DNA of 64,000 nt, from the NCBI GenBank assembly GCA_004359425.1, contig PTEU01000001.1:160069-224068 (forward strand), given 5' to 3'. The translations under genes and the position numbers were made by a program. The notes beneath the pieces were generated by a model. That model was given only the letters and a program-made list of their open reading frames with translations. It was not told where the DNA came from and ran no database searches. Positions 16,018-24,419 of this stretch are shown piece after piece. Positions within the stretch are counted from its first letter, which is position 1. Each line of letters opens with the position of its first letter. This stretch comes from Ideonella sp. MAG2 (GTDB taxonomy: Bacteria; Pseudomonadota; Gammaproteobacteria; Burkholderiales; Burkholderiaceae_C).

Positions 16018-16377
16018 ATGTCACTCGCAGAAGACCTCGCCCGTTTGGACGAACTGCACCGCCAAGGTGGCCTGTCTGATGAAGAATTTGCCCAGGCCAA
16101 AGCCAAGGTGCTGAGCCGTAGCGATGCCCCCGCGCGCAATGACGCTGCGGTGGTGCAAGCGCTCAACGGCCTGCGCCGCAGCCGCAGCGACCGCTGGTTG
16201 GGCGGTGTGTGTGCGGGCGTGGCCCAGATGACGGGCGTGGCCGCCTGGATCTGGCGTGTCAGCTTCGCCCTGCTGGCGCTGTGCGCAGGCAGCGGTGTGC
16301 TGGTCTATCTGCTGCTGTGGATTTTTGTGCCCGAAGAGCCAGTGGTCACCATGACGCCGCGCCAGTTGGGCAGCTGA
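16018..16377 (+). CDS. SHOCT and PspC domain membrane protein
   Basis: A 119-residue protein with two small domains. The N-terminus (LARLDELHRQGGLSDEEFAQAKAKVL, shown in part) is a SHOCT domain, a short C-terminal-type oligomerisation motif here placed first. From about residue 55 it is a PspC-like domain: RSDRWLGGVCAGVAQ, then a hydrophobic helix (FALLALCAGSGVLVYLLLW) and IFVPEEP. It probably sits in the inner membrane and relates to envelope stress, but no phage-shock partners are nearby. An ACCGGAGCC stretch precedes the ATG. Any link with the upstream reverse transcriptase is unsupported; the gap is 120 bases. Confidence 0.85.
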   Translation: MSLAEDLARLDELHRQGGLSDEEFAQAKAKVLSRSDAPARNDAAVVQALNGLRRSRSDRWLGGVCAGVAQMTGVAAWIWRVSFALLALCAGSGVLVYLLLWIFVPEEPVVTMTPRQLGS

Positions 16378-16391
16378 GCGCCAGCGTCGAC

Positions 16392-16883
16392 ATGCAAGGC
16401 CGCTGCGCTTGGCTGATGGGGCTGTGCCTCGGGTGGGGCATGGCCCTGACGCCGGTGGCGGCGCAGGCCGCTCCGGCTGGCGACCCTGGCTTGCGGGAGA
16501 CCCTCTATCAGTTGGACCGCCAACTGTTTGACGCGTTCAACCAGTGCGCCTCGCCCACTGAGCTGGACAAGCATGCCGCCTACTTCGACCCGGCGGTCGA
16601 GTTCTATCACGACACGGGGGGCGTCACCTGGAGCCGCGAGGCCATGATCGCCAACACCCAGCGCTATGCCTGCGGCCGATACACCCGCCAGCTCGTCGAA
16701 GCGAGCTTTGAGGTCTCGCCGGTGAAGGACTTTGGGGCCATCACCAGCGGCGTTCACCGCTTCTGTCAGGTCGCCACGCAGGACTGCGCGGGTGAGGCCC
16801 GCTTCCTGATGGTCTGGCGCCTGCAGCACGGCCAGTGGCGGGTCACCCGGGTGCTGAGCTTCGGCCATCGTGCCGTTCAGTAG
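16392..16883 (+). CDS. Exported DUF4440 (NTF2-like) protein
   Basis: A 163-residue protein with a signal peptide (MGLCLGWGMALTPVAAQA) and a single NTF2-like alpha+beta domain of the DUF4440 / SnoaL-like type: LFDAFNQCASPTELDKHAAYF, VEFYHDTGGVTWSREAMI, and the C-terminal strand ARFLMVWRLQHGQWRVTRV. Two pairs of cysteines may form disulphides in the periplasm. The activity is unknown. The ATG at 16392 is the one immediately before the signal peptide; it lies 15 bases after the stop of the PspC gene, so the two may be co-transcribed. Confidence 0.78.
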   Translation: MQGRCAWLMGLCLGWGMALTPVAAQAAPAGDPGLRETLYQLDRQLFDAFNQCASPTELDKHAAYFDPAVEFYHDTGGVTWSREAMIANTQRYACGRYTRQLVEASFEVSPVKDFGAITSGVHRFCQVATQDCAGEARFLMVWRLQHGQWRVTRVLSFGHRAVQ

Positions 16884-16904
16884 CGCTCAGATTCCTCGCT
16901 CGCC

Positions 16905-17264
16905 TCACAGCATCTGCAACACCAAGCGGGCACTGGCCGGGTTGGTGGCGCAGACCACGTTGTGCACATCGCAAGCCCGCACCAGGGCATTGATGTCGGG
17001 TTCATGCGGCTGCGGCGTCATCGGGTCGCGCAAAAAGATCACCGCCTGGACCTCGCCCACCGCCAAGCGAGCCCCAATCTGCAGGTCGCCGCCCAAGGGG
17101 CCGGAGAGCAAACACTCCACCAGCAGCCCCACCTCCTTGCACAGCCGCCCGCCGGTGGTGCCGGTGGCCATCAGGCGGTGCTGCCCCAGTTGCGGCGCAA
17201 ACTCGCGCGCCAGCGCCACCAGGGTGTCTTTCATGCGGTCGTGAGCGATCAGGGCGATGTGCAT
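16905..17264 (-). CDS. mgsA: Methylglyoxal synthase
   Basis: Converts dihydroxyacetone phosphate to methylglyoxal and phosphate, a bypass of lower glycolysis under phosphate limitation. The 119-residue protein shows the family blocks in order: [17 protein letters not shown], the phosphate-binding [23 protein letters not shown], the catalytic aspartate region [17 protein letters not shown] and a final [15 protein letters not shown]. Length is normal for the family, although shorter than the E. coli enzyme. It is convergent with the DUF4440 gene, and the stop codons lie about 20 bases apart. Confidence 0.92.
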   Translation of the reverse strand: MHIALIAHDRMKDTLVALAREFAPQLGQHRLMATGTTGGRLCKEVGLLVECLLSGPLGGDLQIGARLAVGEVQAVIFLRDPMTPQPHEPDINALVRACDVHNVVCATNPASARLVLQML

Positions 17265-17309
17265 TCGCGCATTGTCTGGCGCCCTGTGCGGGTGTGGGTT
17301 TCGAATGGG

Positions 17310-17639
17310 TTACGGCGCAGACGCCGCCCGCAAGCAAACGCCGTCTTGCGCAATGAGCTGCCGAAATGCGGGCGCTGTGCTGGCCCAATCCAGCACATCG
17401 ACTTTGAAGGGCAGGCTCGCCTCGTCAAAGGCTTCTTTCAGGGCGGCCTCTTGTGCCAAGGGCAAAGGCTGCGTGGTCATCAAGGCCAGGTCGAGGTCAG
17501 AGTAAGGCTTGGCTGTGCCCTTGACGCGGGAGCCAAAGGCGCGGACTTCTATGTTCGGCACGTGTCGCGCCAGAATCTGTAAGACCTCTTGCAGGTGATG
17601 CGGCAGGAGATCCACAGGGTGATGCGGCTGAGGGGGCAT
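17310..17639 (-). CDS. mntA: MNT-domain nucleotidyltransferase, antitoxin of a HEPN-MNT pair
   Basis: A 109-residue minimal nucleotidyltransferase with the signature GSRVKGTAKPYSDLDLAL: the GS followed by the DxD metal-binding pair, then a third acidic residue in FKVDVLDW. In HEPN-MNT modules such enzymes AMPylate or otherwise restrain the HEPN ribonuclease encoded beside them. Here it is the downstream gene; its ATG overlaps the stop of the HEPN gene as ATGA. No transmembrane or DNA-binding part is present. Confidence 0.85.
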   Translation of the reverse strand: MPPQPHHPVDLLPHHLQEVLQILARHVPNIEVRAFGSRVKGTAKPYSDLDLALMTTQPLPLAQEAALKEAFDEASLPFKVDVLDWASTAPAFRQLIAQDGVCLRAASAP

Positions 17640-18064
17640 CAGAGCGTGGGGTCCGTGGTGAGCTTGGCGGCCAGAAACTTGGCTTCTTCTAGAAAGTCAG
17701 GCACCAAGGCAAACACCGCCTCTGCTTTGGCTTGGTCGTAGGTGTGGCTGCTGTCGGTCCGGGCTTGCCGGTAGGTGCGCCACATCTCCCAGTCTGAGCG
17801 GAGCAAGCCCTTTTTGCTGCCGGTGCGGATCAAGTTCTGGAACGTCGCCTGGTCAATCTCTTCGGGGCTGGCGGCGGTGCTCTCCAGGTGCCGCTTGAGC
17901 ATTTTGTGGCTCAGCTCGTAGGTGAGCTCAAAGCACTGGATGACCGAGTTTCGCAACTGTTCGCGCAGGCCAGGGTCGGCCTTGGCCATGGGCGAGTGGG
18001 CGTAGCTGAGGGCTTTCTCCAGCTGAGCGATGGCATTCCTGAAGGAGCTGATGTCAATGGCCAT
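17639..18064 (-). CDS. hepT: HEPN-domain protein (HI0074-like), toxin of a HEPN-MNT pair
   Basis: A 141-residue all-helical protein of the nucleotidyltransferase substrate-binding / HEPN family. It contains SVIQCFELTYELSHKMLK and GSKKGLL-SDWEMWRTYRQARTDSSHTYD; the RTDSSH segment fits the RxxxxH ribonuclease motif of HEPN toxins, so catalytic residues appear intact. The start at MAIDISSFRN is chosen because upstream frame sequence is antisense to the LysR gene. It precedes and overlaps the MNT gene, the usual order for this toxin-antitoxin type. Confidence 0.85.
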   Translation of the reverse strand: MAIDISSFRNAIAQLEKALSYAHSPMAKADPGLREQLRNSVIQCFELTYELSHKMLKRHLESTAASPEEIDQATFQNLIRTGSKKGLLRSDWEMWRTYRQARTDSSHTYDQAKAEAVFALVPDFLEEAKFLAAKLTTDPTL

Positions 18065-18125
18065 GCGCGTTCCAATTGAGACTTCCCGTTGCCACCATCT
18101 TACGTGCAGCGGCAGCGAAGGGTTC

Positions 18126-19046
18126 TTAACCCGCCCGCGCCATCGCCTCCAGCAACTGCGCCGTGCGCCGCGCCAGCGGCGTGCTGCGGCGCTGGGCCGG
18201 TTCGGCCAGGCACAGGGTGCTGATGATCTGCGGGGCTTCGATGGGGCGCACGCGCAGGTGCTGCAAGGCGCCGTGGGCGCGCACGGCACCGGCCGTCAAG
18301 GCGGCGTGGCCCAGGCCTGCGCGGACGAGGTCGGGGATGACACCCACGCTGGAGACTTCCCAAGCCACGTTGAGCTGCACGCCGTGCAGGGCGGCTTGGG
18401 TTTCCATCAGCTTGCGAAAGGTATGGCCGCGCTGCGGCATCACCAGGGGCAGGCCAGAGAGCTGGGCAAAGCGGATAGGTCCGGCCACGTCTTGGCTGCT
18501 CCCCTGAGGGGTCTCTTGGCCGACATCGGCGGCCAAGGGGCTCACCAAGCACAGCGCTTCTTCAATCAAGGGCCGGGTGCTGACCTGGGCCGAGGGCTCG
18601 GGGTTGTAGAGCAGGCCTAAGTCCAGCCGCCCTTCAATCAGCCACTCGCTGATGTGCATAGAGAAGCCTTCGATGATGGCGCAGCGGGCCTTGGGCATCT
18701 GGATCTGAAAGGCCTGGATCAATGGCAGCGTCCATTGCCGCGCCAAGCTGGGCGGCAGGCCAATGGCAATCTGCCCGGCGGGCTCGTCGCGCCCAGCCGC
18801 CAGCTCGCTGCGCGCCACCTCCACCTGCTGCAAGATGGCCCGGCCATGGGCCAGCAGGCGCTGGCCCGCCTCCGTCAGGGCCACGCCCCGGCCATGCCGC
18901 AGCAGCAGGGTTTCGCGCAGCTCGGTTTCCAACTGGCGCACTTGGCGTGACAGGGCCGGCTGCGCCACGTCCAAGATCAGCGCGGCCTTGCTGAAGCTGC
19001 CGGCTTCGGCCACTTGCACAAACGTGCGGAGTTGTCGCAGGTCCAT
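18126..19046 (-). CDS. LysR-family transcriptional regulator, probable regulator of the lig operon
   Basis: A 306-residue LysR protein with the N-terminal winged helix (MDLRQLRTFVQVAEAGSFSKAA, PALSRQVRQLE) and a two-lobed effector-binding domain. It is transcribed away from the protocatechuate 4,5-cleavage genes that start at 19.9 kb, the arrangement expected for a divergent LysR regulator, but a vapBC module stands between. Its ATG overlaps the vapC stop as ATGA, so it has no leader of its own and is likely read from the vapB promoter. The regulatory target is inferred from position only. Confidence 0.88.
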   Translation of the reverse strand: MDLRQLRTFVQVAEAGSFSKAALILDVAQPALSRQVRQLETELRETLLLRHGRGVALTEAGQRLLAHGRAILQQVEVARSELAAGRDEPAGQIAIGLPPSLARQWTLPLIQAFQIQMPKARCAIIEGFSMHISEWLIEGRLDLGLLYNPEPSAQVSTRPLIEEALCLVSPLAADVGQETPQGSSQDVAGPIRFAQLSGLPLVMPQRGHTFRKLMETQAALHGVQLNVAWEVSSVGVIPDLVRAGLGHAALTAGAVRAHGALQHLRVRPIEAPQIISTLCLAEPAQRRSTPLARRTAQLLEAMARAG

Positions 19047-19480
19047 CAGAGCACTTCCAGATGGTGGGTCTGTGCGCCGTGCACGGCACTCAAGGGGATG
19101 CGCTGGTCCAGCGTGGCGAGCTTGCCGTCGTGGGCCACGGCCAGGGCCAAGAGGGTGACATCGGTGAGCTGTTGATGGCCGTGCAGGCGGTCGGCGCGGA
19201 TGCGCTGTGGGTCCAGCACACTCAGGTCACAGGGCCAGAAGCGATGGATGGGGTGAGCGGTGGAGCGGGCCAGCGCCGCCATGACCTGGGCCAGGGGCAA
19301 GGCATTCGGGTAGGCAGGCTGGCTCATGATGCGCAGCATGCCCAGTTGAGTCAGCGTGCAGGAGGCCCAGCCGTGGGGGGCTTGCTCCAGCATCCACTCC
19401 ACTACGCGAGCGTGATGAACGTGGTCGGGGTCGTGCAGGGCAATCAGCACATTCACGTCGAGCAAGGCGCAGCGTGTCAT
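19046..19480 (-). CDS. vapC: PIN-domain toxin, VapC-like
   Basis: A 144-residue PIN ribonuclease with the acidic active-site pattern: D8 in LLDVNVLIALHD, a glutamate at the start of WMLEQAP, LTDVTLLALAVAHDG with the third aspartate, and a final D in LATLDQRI. VapC toxins of this group cleave RNA when free of antitoxin. It follows its antitoxin gene by 16 bases and ends inside the ATG of the LysR gene. Start ATG 19480 is chosen, since the upstream open frame is the antitoxin gene read out of frame. Confidence 0.87.
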   Translation of the reverse strand: MTRCALLDVNVLIALHDPDHVHHARVVEWMLEQAPHGWASCTLTQLGMLRIMSQPAYPNALPLAQVMAALARSTAHPIHRFWPCDLSVLDPQRIRADRLHGHQQLTDVTLLALAVAHDGKLATLDQRIPLSAVHGAQTHHLEVL

Positions 19481-19496
19481 GTCTTGCGTCCCTCCA

Positions 19497-19748
19497 TCAT
19501 CCTTGTCCTTCATGGTCTTGCAGGCGCTGCACAAGGTCTGTGGTGACGGGCGACCCGCGCGAGGGCAGGGGGCAGATGCCATAGGCCGCCAGCGGCTCGG
19601 CGGCATGGACGGCACTAGGAACCGTGGGGTTTTGAAAGGCCTGCCGCGCCAGTTCGGAGATGACTTGGCCCAGCGACTTTTTCTCGCGCGCGGCCCGAGC
19701 CTTGGCGGCCAAGAGCACGTCATCGGCAATGTCCAGGGTGGTGCGCAT
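19497..19748 (-). CDS. vapB: Ribbon-helix-helix antitoxin, VapB-like
   Basis: An 83-residue protein that begins MRTTLDIADDVLLAAKARAA, the beta-strand and helix of an RHH DNA-binding domain, with KKSLGQVISELARQAF as the second helix and a flexible C-terminal tail for toxin binding. It is the first gene of the vapB-vapC-lysR unit. A perfect inverted repeat 20 bases upstream is a likely operator for autoregulation. The protein is full length for its type. Confidence 0.85.
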   Translation of the reverse strand: MRTTLDIADDVLLAAKARAAREKKSLGQVISELARQAFQNPTVPSAVHAAEPLAAYGICPLPSRGSPVTTDLVQRLQDHEGQG

Positions 19749-19767
19749 CGCGGCGTCCTTTCAACGT

Positions 19768-19788
19768 GATGCATGATGCTAATGCATC
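19768..19788 (-). promoter_or_regulatory. Inverted repeat, probable VapB operator
   Basis: GATGCAT (19768-19774) and ATGCATC (19782-19788) form a perfect seven-base palindrome around seven bases, 20 bases upstream of the vapB ATG. RHH antitoxins usually bind such repeats over their own promoters. The site lies in the only control region shared by lysR/vapBC and the divergent catabolic operon. Confidence 0.5.
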
Positions 19789-19889
19789 GCGCATCACCGT
19801 GTAAACCCGCAACAGCTATGCCGAATTGTTATAGCAGCTAGTGTCTCACCCGGCTTGGAGCTTCGCCCATCGCCGCCAACAATGCCCCC

Positions 19890-20594
19890 ATGCCAAGCCC
19901 GTCCTCCTCCGCCCCGCTGCGCTGCATCTCCTCCATGGCCACCCGGCTGCTGCTGGAGGAGTTGTTCGCGGCCTATGCCCAGCACAGCGGTTTGGTGGTG
20001 GCGCTGACCTCGGTGGGTGGCGTGGATGCTGCCAAGCGCGTGCAGGCGGGCGAACCCGTTGACCTGGTGGTCGTGGCCGATGATGCGCTGGCCAAGTTGG
20101 CTGCGGCGGGCCATGTGCGCCCCGACAGCGTGCGCGCGCTGGTGCATTCGCCAGTGGCCGTGGCTGTGCCAGCCGGTCGGCCCACGCCGGATATCTCCAC
20201 CGAGGCGGCACTGCGCCGCACCGTGGCTCAAGCCCTGCGCATCGGCTACTCCACCGGGCCCAGCGGCACCGCCTTGCTCAAGCTGCTGGAGGGCTGGGGG
20301 TTGCTGGCGCTGCTGAAAGACCACCTCATCCAAGCGCCCCCCGGTGTACCCGTGGGCCAGATGCTGGCCACAGGCCAGGTGGACCTGGGCTTTCAGCAGC
20401 TCAGCGAGCTGTTGCCCGTGCAGGGCATCACCCGCTTAGGCACGATGCCCGAGGGCGCTCAAATCATCTCCACCTTCAGCGGCGCGGTGGCCAGCTCCAG
20501 CACTCAGCCTGAGCAGGCCCAGGCGCTGCTGAGCTTTCTGGCCTCGGACGCTGCGGCTGAGGCCAAAGCACGCCAGGGCATGACGCCCGCCTGA
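19890..20594 (+). CDS. ModA-like substrate-binding domain protein
   Basis: A 234-residue protein of the type II periplasmic-binding fold, similar to molybdate-binding ModA and to small substrate-binding proteins found in aromatic degradation clusters: GGVDAAKRVQAGEPVDLVVVADDALAKL, then GYSTGPSGTALLKLLEGWG and GEVDLGFQQLSEL-like GQVDLGFQQLSELL. No clear signal peptide is present, so a cytoplasmic location is possible. It is the first gene before ligJ, 42 bases apart, and probably co-transcribed. Its ligand is unknown; relation to the pathway is by position. Confidence 0.75.
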   Translation: MPSPSSSAPLRCISSMATRLLLEELFAAYAQHSGLVVALTSVGGVDAAKRVQAGEPVDLVVVADDALAKLAAAGHVRPDSVRALVHSPVAVAVPAGRPTPDISTEAALRRTVAQALRIGYSTGPSGTALLKLLEGWGLLALLKDHLIQAPPGVPVGQMLATGQVDLGFQQLSELLPVQGITRLGTMPEGAQIISTFSGAVASSSTQPEQAQALLSFLASDAAAEAKARQGMTPA

Positions 20595-20636
20595 GCCCAC
20601 GCTTCCAACACATCAAGACAAGAGGACACCACCGTC

Positions 20637-21665
20637 ATGATCATCGACGTTCACGGCCACTACACCACCGCGCCCGCTGCGCTGGGCGCTTGGCGCGACC
20701 TGCAGATTGCAGGCCTCAAAGACCCCAGCCGTGCGCCCAAGGCCAGTGAGCTGAAGATCAGCGACGATGAGATCCGCGAGTCGATTGAGACCAACCAGCT
20801 CAAGCTGATGAAGCAACGCGGCAGCGACCTGACCATCTTCAGCCCGCGCGCCAGCTTCATGGCCCACCATATTGGTGACTTCAACACCTCAGCCACCTGG
20901 GCGGCCATCTGCAATGAGCTGTGCTATCGCGTGAGCCAATTGTTCCCCGAGCACTTTGTGCCGGCGGCCATGCTGCCGCAGTCGCCCGGCGTCGACCCTG
21001 CTACTTGCATCCCGGAGTTGGTGAAGTGCGTGGAGCAATACGGCAATGTGGGCCTGAACCTCAACCCCGACCCGTCCGGCGGCCACTGGACCAGCCCGCC
21101 GCTGTCGGACCGGCATTGGTACCCGCTCTACGAGAAGATGGTGGAGTACGACCTGCCGGCCATGATCCATGTCTCCACCAGTTGCAACGCCTGCTTCCAC
21201 ACCACGGGCGCGCACTACTTGAACGCCGACACCACGGCCTTCATGCAGTGCCTCACCTCTGATTTGTTCAAAGACTTCCCGACGCTGAAGTTCTTGATCC
21301 CGCATGGCGGTGGCGCGGTGCCTTATCACTGGGGCCGCTTCCGGGGCTTGGCGCAAGAGCTGAAGAAACCTCTGCTGCAAGAGCACTTGCTCAACAACAT
21401 CTTCTTTGACACCTGCGTCTACCACCAGCCGGGCATTGATTTGCTCACCAAAGTCATTCCGGTCAAGAACATCTTGTTCGCCTCAGAGATGATTGGGGCG
21501 GTGCGTGGTGTGGACCCTGAAACCGGCCATTACTACGACGACACCAAGCGCTATGTGAACGCCACGCCCAACTTGACTGAGGATGAGCGTTACCAGGTCT
21601 TTGAGGGCAATGCCCGCCGCGTGTTTGGCCGCTTAGACGCCACCCTCAAAGCCCGTGGTCTTTGA
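20637..21665 (+). CDS. ligJ: 4-oxalomesaconate hydratase
   Basis: Hydrates oxalomesaconate to 4-carboxy-4-hydroxy-2-oxoadipate in the protocatechuate 4,5-cleavage pathway. The 342-residue protein has the amidohydrolase-2 TIM barrel: MIIDVHGHYTTAP with the HxH metal site at the N-terminus, MIHVSTSCN and LIPHGGGAVPYHWGRF with further histidines, and a C-terminal LFASEMIGAVRGVDPETG. The sequence matches LigJ/PmdE-type hydratases over its full length. A CAAGAGGA ribosome-binding site precedes the ATG. It is followed 24 bases later by ligK. Confidence 0.93.
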   Translation: MIIDVHGHYTTAPAALGAWRDLQIAGLKDPSRAPKASELKISDDEIRESIETNQLKLMKQRGSDLTIFSPRASFMAHHIGDFNTSATWAAICNELCYRVSQLFPEHFVPAAMLPQSPGVDPATCIPELVKCVEQYGNVGLNLNPDPSGGHWTSPPLSDRHWYPLYEKMVEYDLPAMIHVSTSCNACFHTTGAHYLNADTTAFMQCLTSDLFKDFPTLKFLIPHGGGAVPYHWGRFRGLAQELKKPLLQEHLLNNIFFDTCVYHQPGIDLLTKVIPVKNILFASEMIGAVRGVDPETGHYYDDTKRYVNATPNLTEDERYQVFEGNARRVFGRLDATLKARGL

Positions 21666-21689
21666 ACCCACCCGATCTCGGAGAACCCC

Positions 21690-22373
21690 ATGTACGAACT
21701 CGGCGTTGTTTATCGCAACATCACCCGCGCTGACCGCGCTGCCACCGATGCCATGGCTGCACTGGGCAGCGCTACCGTGCACGAGGCCATGGGCCGTGTC
21801 GGCCTGCTGAAGCCCTATATGCGGCCTATCTACCCGGGCGCGCAGGTCTCGGGCACGGCGGTAACGGTGCTGCTGCAACCCGGCGACAACTGGATGCTGC
21901 ATGTGGCGGCCGAGCAGATCCAGCCCGGCGACGTGGTGGTGGCCGCCATCACCTCTGAATGCACCGACGGCTACTTTGGCGACCTGCTGGCCACCAGCTT
22001 CCAGGCGCGGGGTGCGCGGGCCTTGATCATCGACGCCGGGGTGCGCGACGTGAAGACCCTGCATGCCATGAACTTCCCGGTCTGGAGCCGCGCCATCTCG
22101 TCCAAGGGCTGCATCAAGGCCACGCTGGGTTCGGTCAATATCCCCATCGTCTGTGCCGGCATGTCGGTGCAGCCGGGTGATGCCATCGTGGCCGATGACG
22201 ATGGCGTGGTCTGCGTGCCCGCTGCGCGCGCCGTGCAAGTGGTCGAGGCGGCCGCCAAGCGCGAAAGCTTTGAGGCCGAAAAGCGCGCCAAGCTGGCCTC
22301 GGGCATCTTGGGCCTGGACATGTACAAGATGCGAGAGCCCCTGGCCGCAGCGGGTTTGCGCTACATCGACTGA
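21690..22373 (+). CDS. ligK: 4-carboxy-4-hydroxy-2-oxoadipate aldolase / oxaloacetate decarboxylase
   Basis: Splits 4-carboxy-4-hydroxy-2-oxoadipate into pyruvate and oxaloacetate and can decarboxylate the latter: the last step of the meta-cleavage pathway. The 227-residue RraA-fold protein has [31 protein letters not shown], the active-site [15 protein letters not shown] and [12 protein letters not shown], where R and D of the GVRD motif bind substrate and metal. Length matches the family. It lies in the operon between ligJ and the TctC-type gene. Confidence 0.94.
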   Translation: MYELGVVYRNITRADRAATDAMAALGSATVHEAMGRVGLLKPYMRPIYPGAQVSGTAVTVLLQPGDNWMLHVAAEQIQPGDVVVAAITSECTDGYFGDLLATSFQARGARALIIDAGVRDVKTLHAMNFPVWSRAISSKGCIKATLGSVNIPIVCAGMSVQPGDAIVADDDGVVCVPAARAVQVVEAAAKRESFEAEKRAKLASGILGLDMYKMREPLAAAGLRYID

Positions 22374-22441
22374 CAACAAGAGAACCGAGACTCCGCTTTT
22401 TTTGCTTCTTCCACCGTGTTCATATGCAGGAGACAAACCGC

Positions 22442-23419
22442 ATGACCTTCGTCCTCAAAGCCCTGGCCGCCACGGCCACCACCCTGGCGCTGCTGGCGCC
22501 CAGCGTGCACGCGCAAGACTTCCCCACCAAGCCTGTGCGCATCATCACCCCCTTCCCGGCAGGGGCTGGCCCCGAGGCCGCGCTGCGCGTGCTGGCTGAA
22601 AAGCTGCAAAAGAAGTGGGGCCAAACCGTGGTGGTGGAGAACAAGCCGGGCGCTAACGGCTTCATCGCCATCGACGCCTGGAAGCGCGCCAACCCCGACG
22701 GGCATGAGCTGATCCAGCTCGACAACGTGCACCTCACCACCTATCCCTCACTGTTCAAAAAGCTGCCCTACGACCCGGCCAAGGACTTCGAGCCTGTGGC
22801 GCCACTCTTCCGCACCTACTTCTTTGTGGGCGTGGGCGCCGGCAGCAAGTACAAAACCGTGGGCGACATCGTGGCCGACGCCAAGGCTCACCCCGGCAAG
22901 CTGAACTACGGCTCTTGGTCGGTGGGCAACCCCGTGCACCTGGGCTCGGCCCTGCTGGAGGCCATGACCGGCACCCAGATGCAGCACGTGATCTACAAAG
23001 AAACTGCCATGCTCTACACGGCAGTCGCCACCAATGAAATGGATTGGGCTTTGGGCTCACTGGCCACCGCAGGCCCGATGCAGCGTGCCGGCAAGCTCAA
23101 GTTCATTGCCGTCACCGGCCCCAAGCGCCACCCCGCCTTCCCTGACGTGCCCACCGTGGCCGAGTCCGGTGGCCCCGCAGGCTATGAGGTGACCGGCTGG
23201 ACCATGGTGGCAGCGCCCAAGGGCCTGCCCAAGGCCGTGGCCGACAAGCTCCAGCGCGACATCGACGCTGCCCTGGCCGAGCCGGACATGAAGGAGCGCT
23301 ATGCCACCTTCGGCTACGAGCAGTTCCCGGTCACCCGCGATCAGTTCATGGCCTTCATCAAGTCCGAGACCGCCAAGGCCGCCGACATCGTGGCCCGCAC
23401 CAAGTCCTCGCTGGACTGA
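22442..23419 (+). CDS. TctC/Bug-family tripartite tricarboxylate transporter binding protein
   Basis: A 325-residue periplasmic binding protein with a signal peptide (LAATATTLALLAPSVHA) and the Bug-family core: FPTKPVRIITPFPAGAGPEAALR, VVVENKPGANGFIAI, and ARAGKLK-like MQRAGKLKFIAVTG near the C-terminal lobe. In pmd/lig clusters of Comamonadaceae such proteins probably bind protocatechuate or another aromatic acid. No TctA or TctB membrane gene is visible here, so it either uses a distant permease or acts as a sensor. Start ATG 22442 directly begins the signal peptide; it is followed by ligI. Confidence 0.9.
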   Translation: MTFVLKALAATATTLALLAPSVHAQDFPTKPVRIITPFPAGAGPEAALRVLAEKLQKKWGQTVVVENKPGANGFIAIDAWKRANPDGHELIQLDNVHLTTYPSLFKKLPYDPAKDFEPVAPLFRTYFFVGVGAGSKYKTVGDIVADAKAHPGKLNYGSWSVGNPVHLGSALLEAMTGTQMQHVIYKETAMLYTAVATNEMDWALGSLATAGPMQRAGKLKFIAVTGPKRHPAFPDVPTVAESGGPAGYEVTGWTMVAAPKGLPKAVADKLQRDIDAALAEPDMKERYATFGYEQFPVTRDQFMAFIKSETAKAADIVARTKSSLD

Positions 23420-23486
23420 GCCTCGCGCGCTTCTCCCCAGGGGCGGCCCGGCCGCCCCACTCACCCTAGACCCAACCCAAGCACCC

Positions 23487-24419
23487 ATGAGCAGAACCAC
23501 CTCGGGCGATTTCCAGAAAGCCAGCGGTTGGCTGGACTGGTTTGACGGCCCCGCCAAACCACAGTTTCAGTTGCCCGCCGGGGCGGTGGACGCCCACTGC
23601 CATGTGTTCGGCCCCGGGGCCGAGTTCCCCTACGCCCCCGAGCGCAAGTACACGCCTTGTGACGCCAGCAAGGCCCAGCTCTTTGCGCTGCGCGACCACC
23701 TGGGCTTTGCGCGTAACATCATTGTTCAGGCCACCTGTCATGGCGCGGACAACCGCGCCATGCTGGATGCCTGCGTGGCCTCGGGTGGCAAAGCGCGCGG
23801 CGTGGCCACGGTGCGGCGCAGCGTCAGTGATGCCGAGCTGCAAGCTATGCACGCCGCAGGGGTGCGCGGTGTGCGCTTTAACTTCGTCAAGCGCTTGGTC
23901 GACTTCACGCCCAAAGACGAGCTGATGGAGATTGCCGGCCGCATTGCCAAGCTGGGCTGGCATGTGGTCATCTACTTCGAGGCGGTGGACCTGCCCGAGC
24001 TGTGGGACTTCTTCACTGCCTTGCCCACCACCGTGGTGGTGGACCACATGGGCCGCCCCGATGTGAGCAAGCCTCTCGATGGCCCCGAGTTTGAGCTGTT
24101 CTTGAAGTTCATGCGCCAGCACCCGAATGTGTGGAGCAAGGTGAGCTGCCCTGAGCGCCTGTCCGTCACCGGCCCCAAGGCCTTGAATGGTGAGCAGGCC
24201 GTCTACCGCGACGTGGTTCCCTTTGCCCGCCGTGTGGTGCAAGAGTTCCCCGACCGTGTGCTCTGGGGCACCGACTGGCCCCACCCTAATCTCAAAGACC
24301 ACATGCCCGACGACGGCCTGCTGGTGGACTTCATTCCCCACATCGCGCCCACCGCTGAGCTCCAACACAAGCTCCTGGTGGCCAACCCCATGCGACTCTA
24401 TTGGCCCGAGGAACAGTAA
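23487..24419 (+). CDS. ligI: 2-pyrone-4,6-dicarboxylate hydrolase
   Basis: Opens the lactone of 2-pyrone-4,6-dicarboxylate to give 4-oxalomesaconate. The 310-residue amidohydrolase has VDAHCHVFGPGAEFPYAPERKY near the N-terminus, HGADNRAMLDAC, and RVLWGTDWPHPN with the catalytic aspartate near the C-terminus, all typical of LigI. The preferred ATG at 23487 comes after an upstream stretch that is only the tctC gene in another frame. Its TAA stop is immediately followed by the ligA ATG with no spacer, which suggests coupled translation. Confidence 0.93.
   Translation: MSRTTSGDFQKASGWLDWFDGPAKPQFQLPAGAVDAHCHVFGPGAEFPYAPERKYTPCDASKAQLFALRDHLGFARNIIVQATCHGADNRAMLDACVASGGKARGVATVRRSVSDAELQAMHAAGVRGVRFNFVKRLVDFTPKDELMEIAGRIAKLGWHVVIYFEAVDLPELWDFFTALPTTVVVDHMGRPDVSKPLDGPEFELFLKFMRQHPNVWSKVSCPERLSVTGPKALNGEQAVYRDVVPFARRVVQEFPDRVLWGTDWPHPNLKDHMPDDGLLVDFIPHIAPTAELQHKLLVANPMRLYWPEEQ

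Noticed and set aside
16018-16377. SHOCT-PspC gene as the effector of the reverse transcriptase system
   Set aside because: It is 120 bases away, has its own ribosome-binding site, and belongs to a housekeeping envelope family not known as a retron effector.
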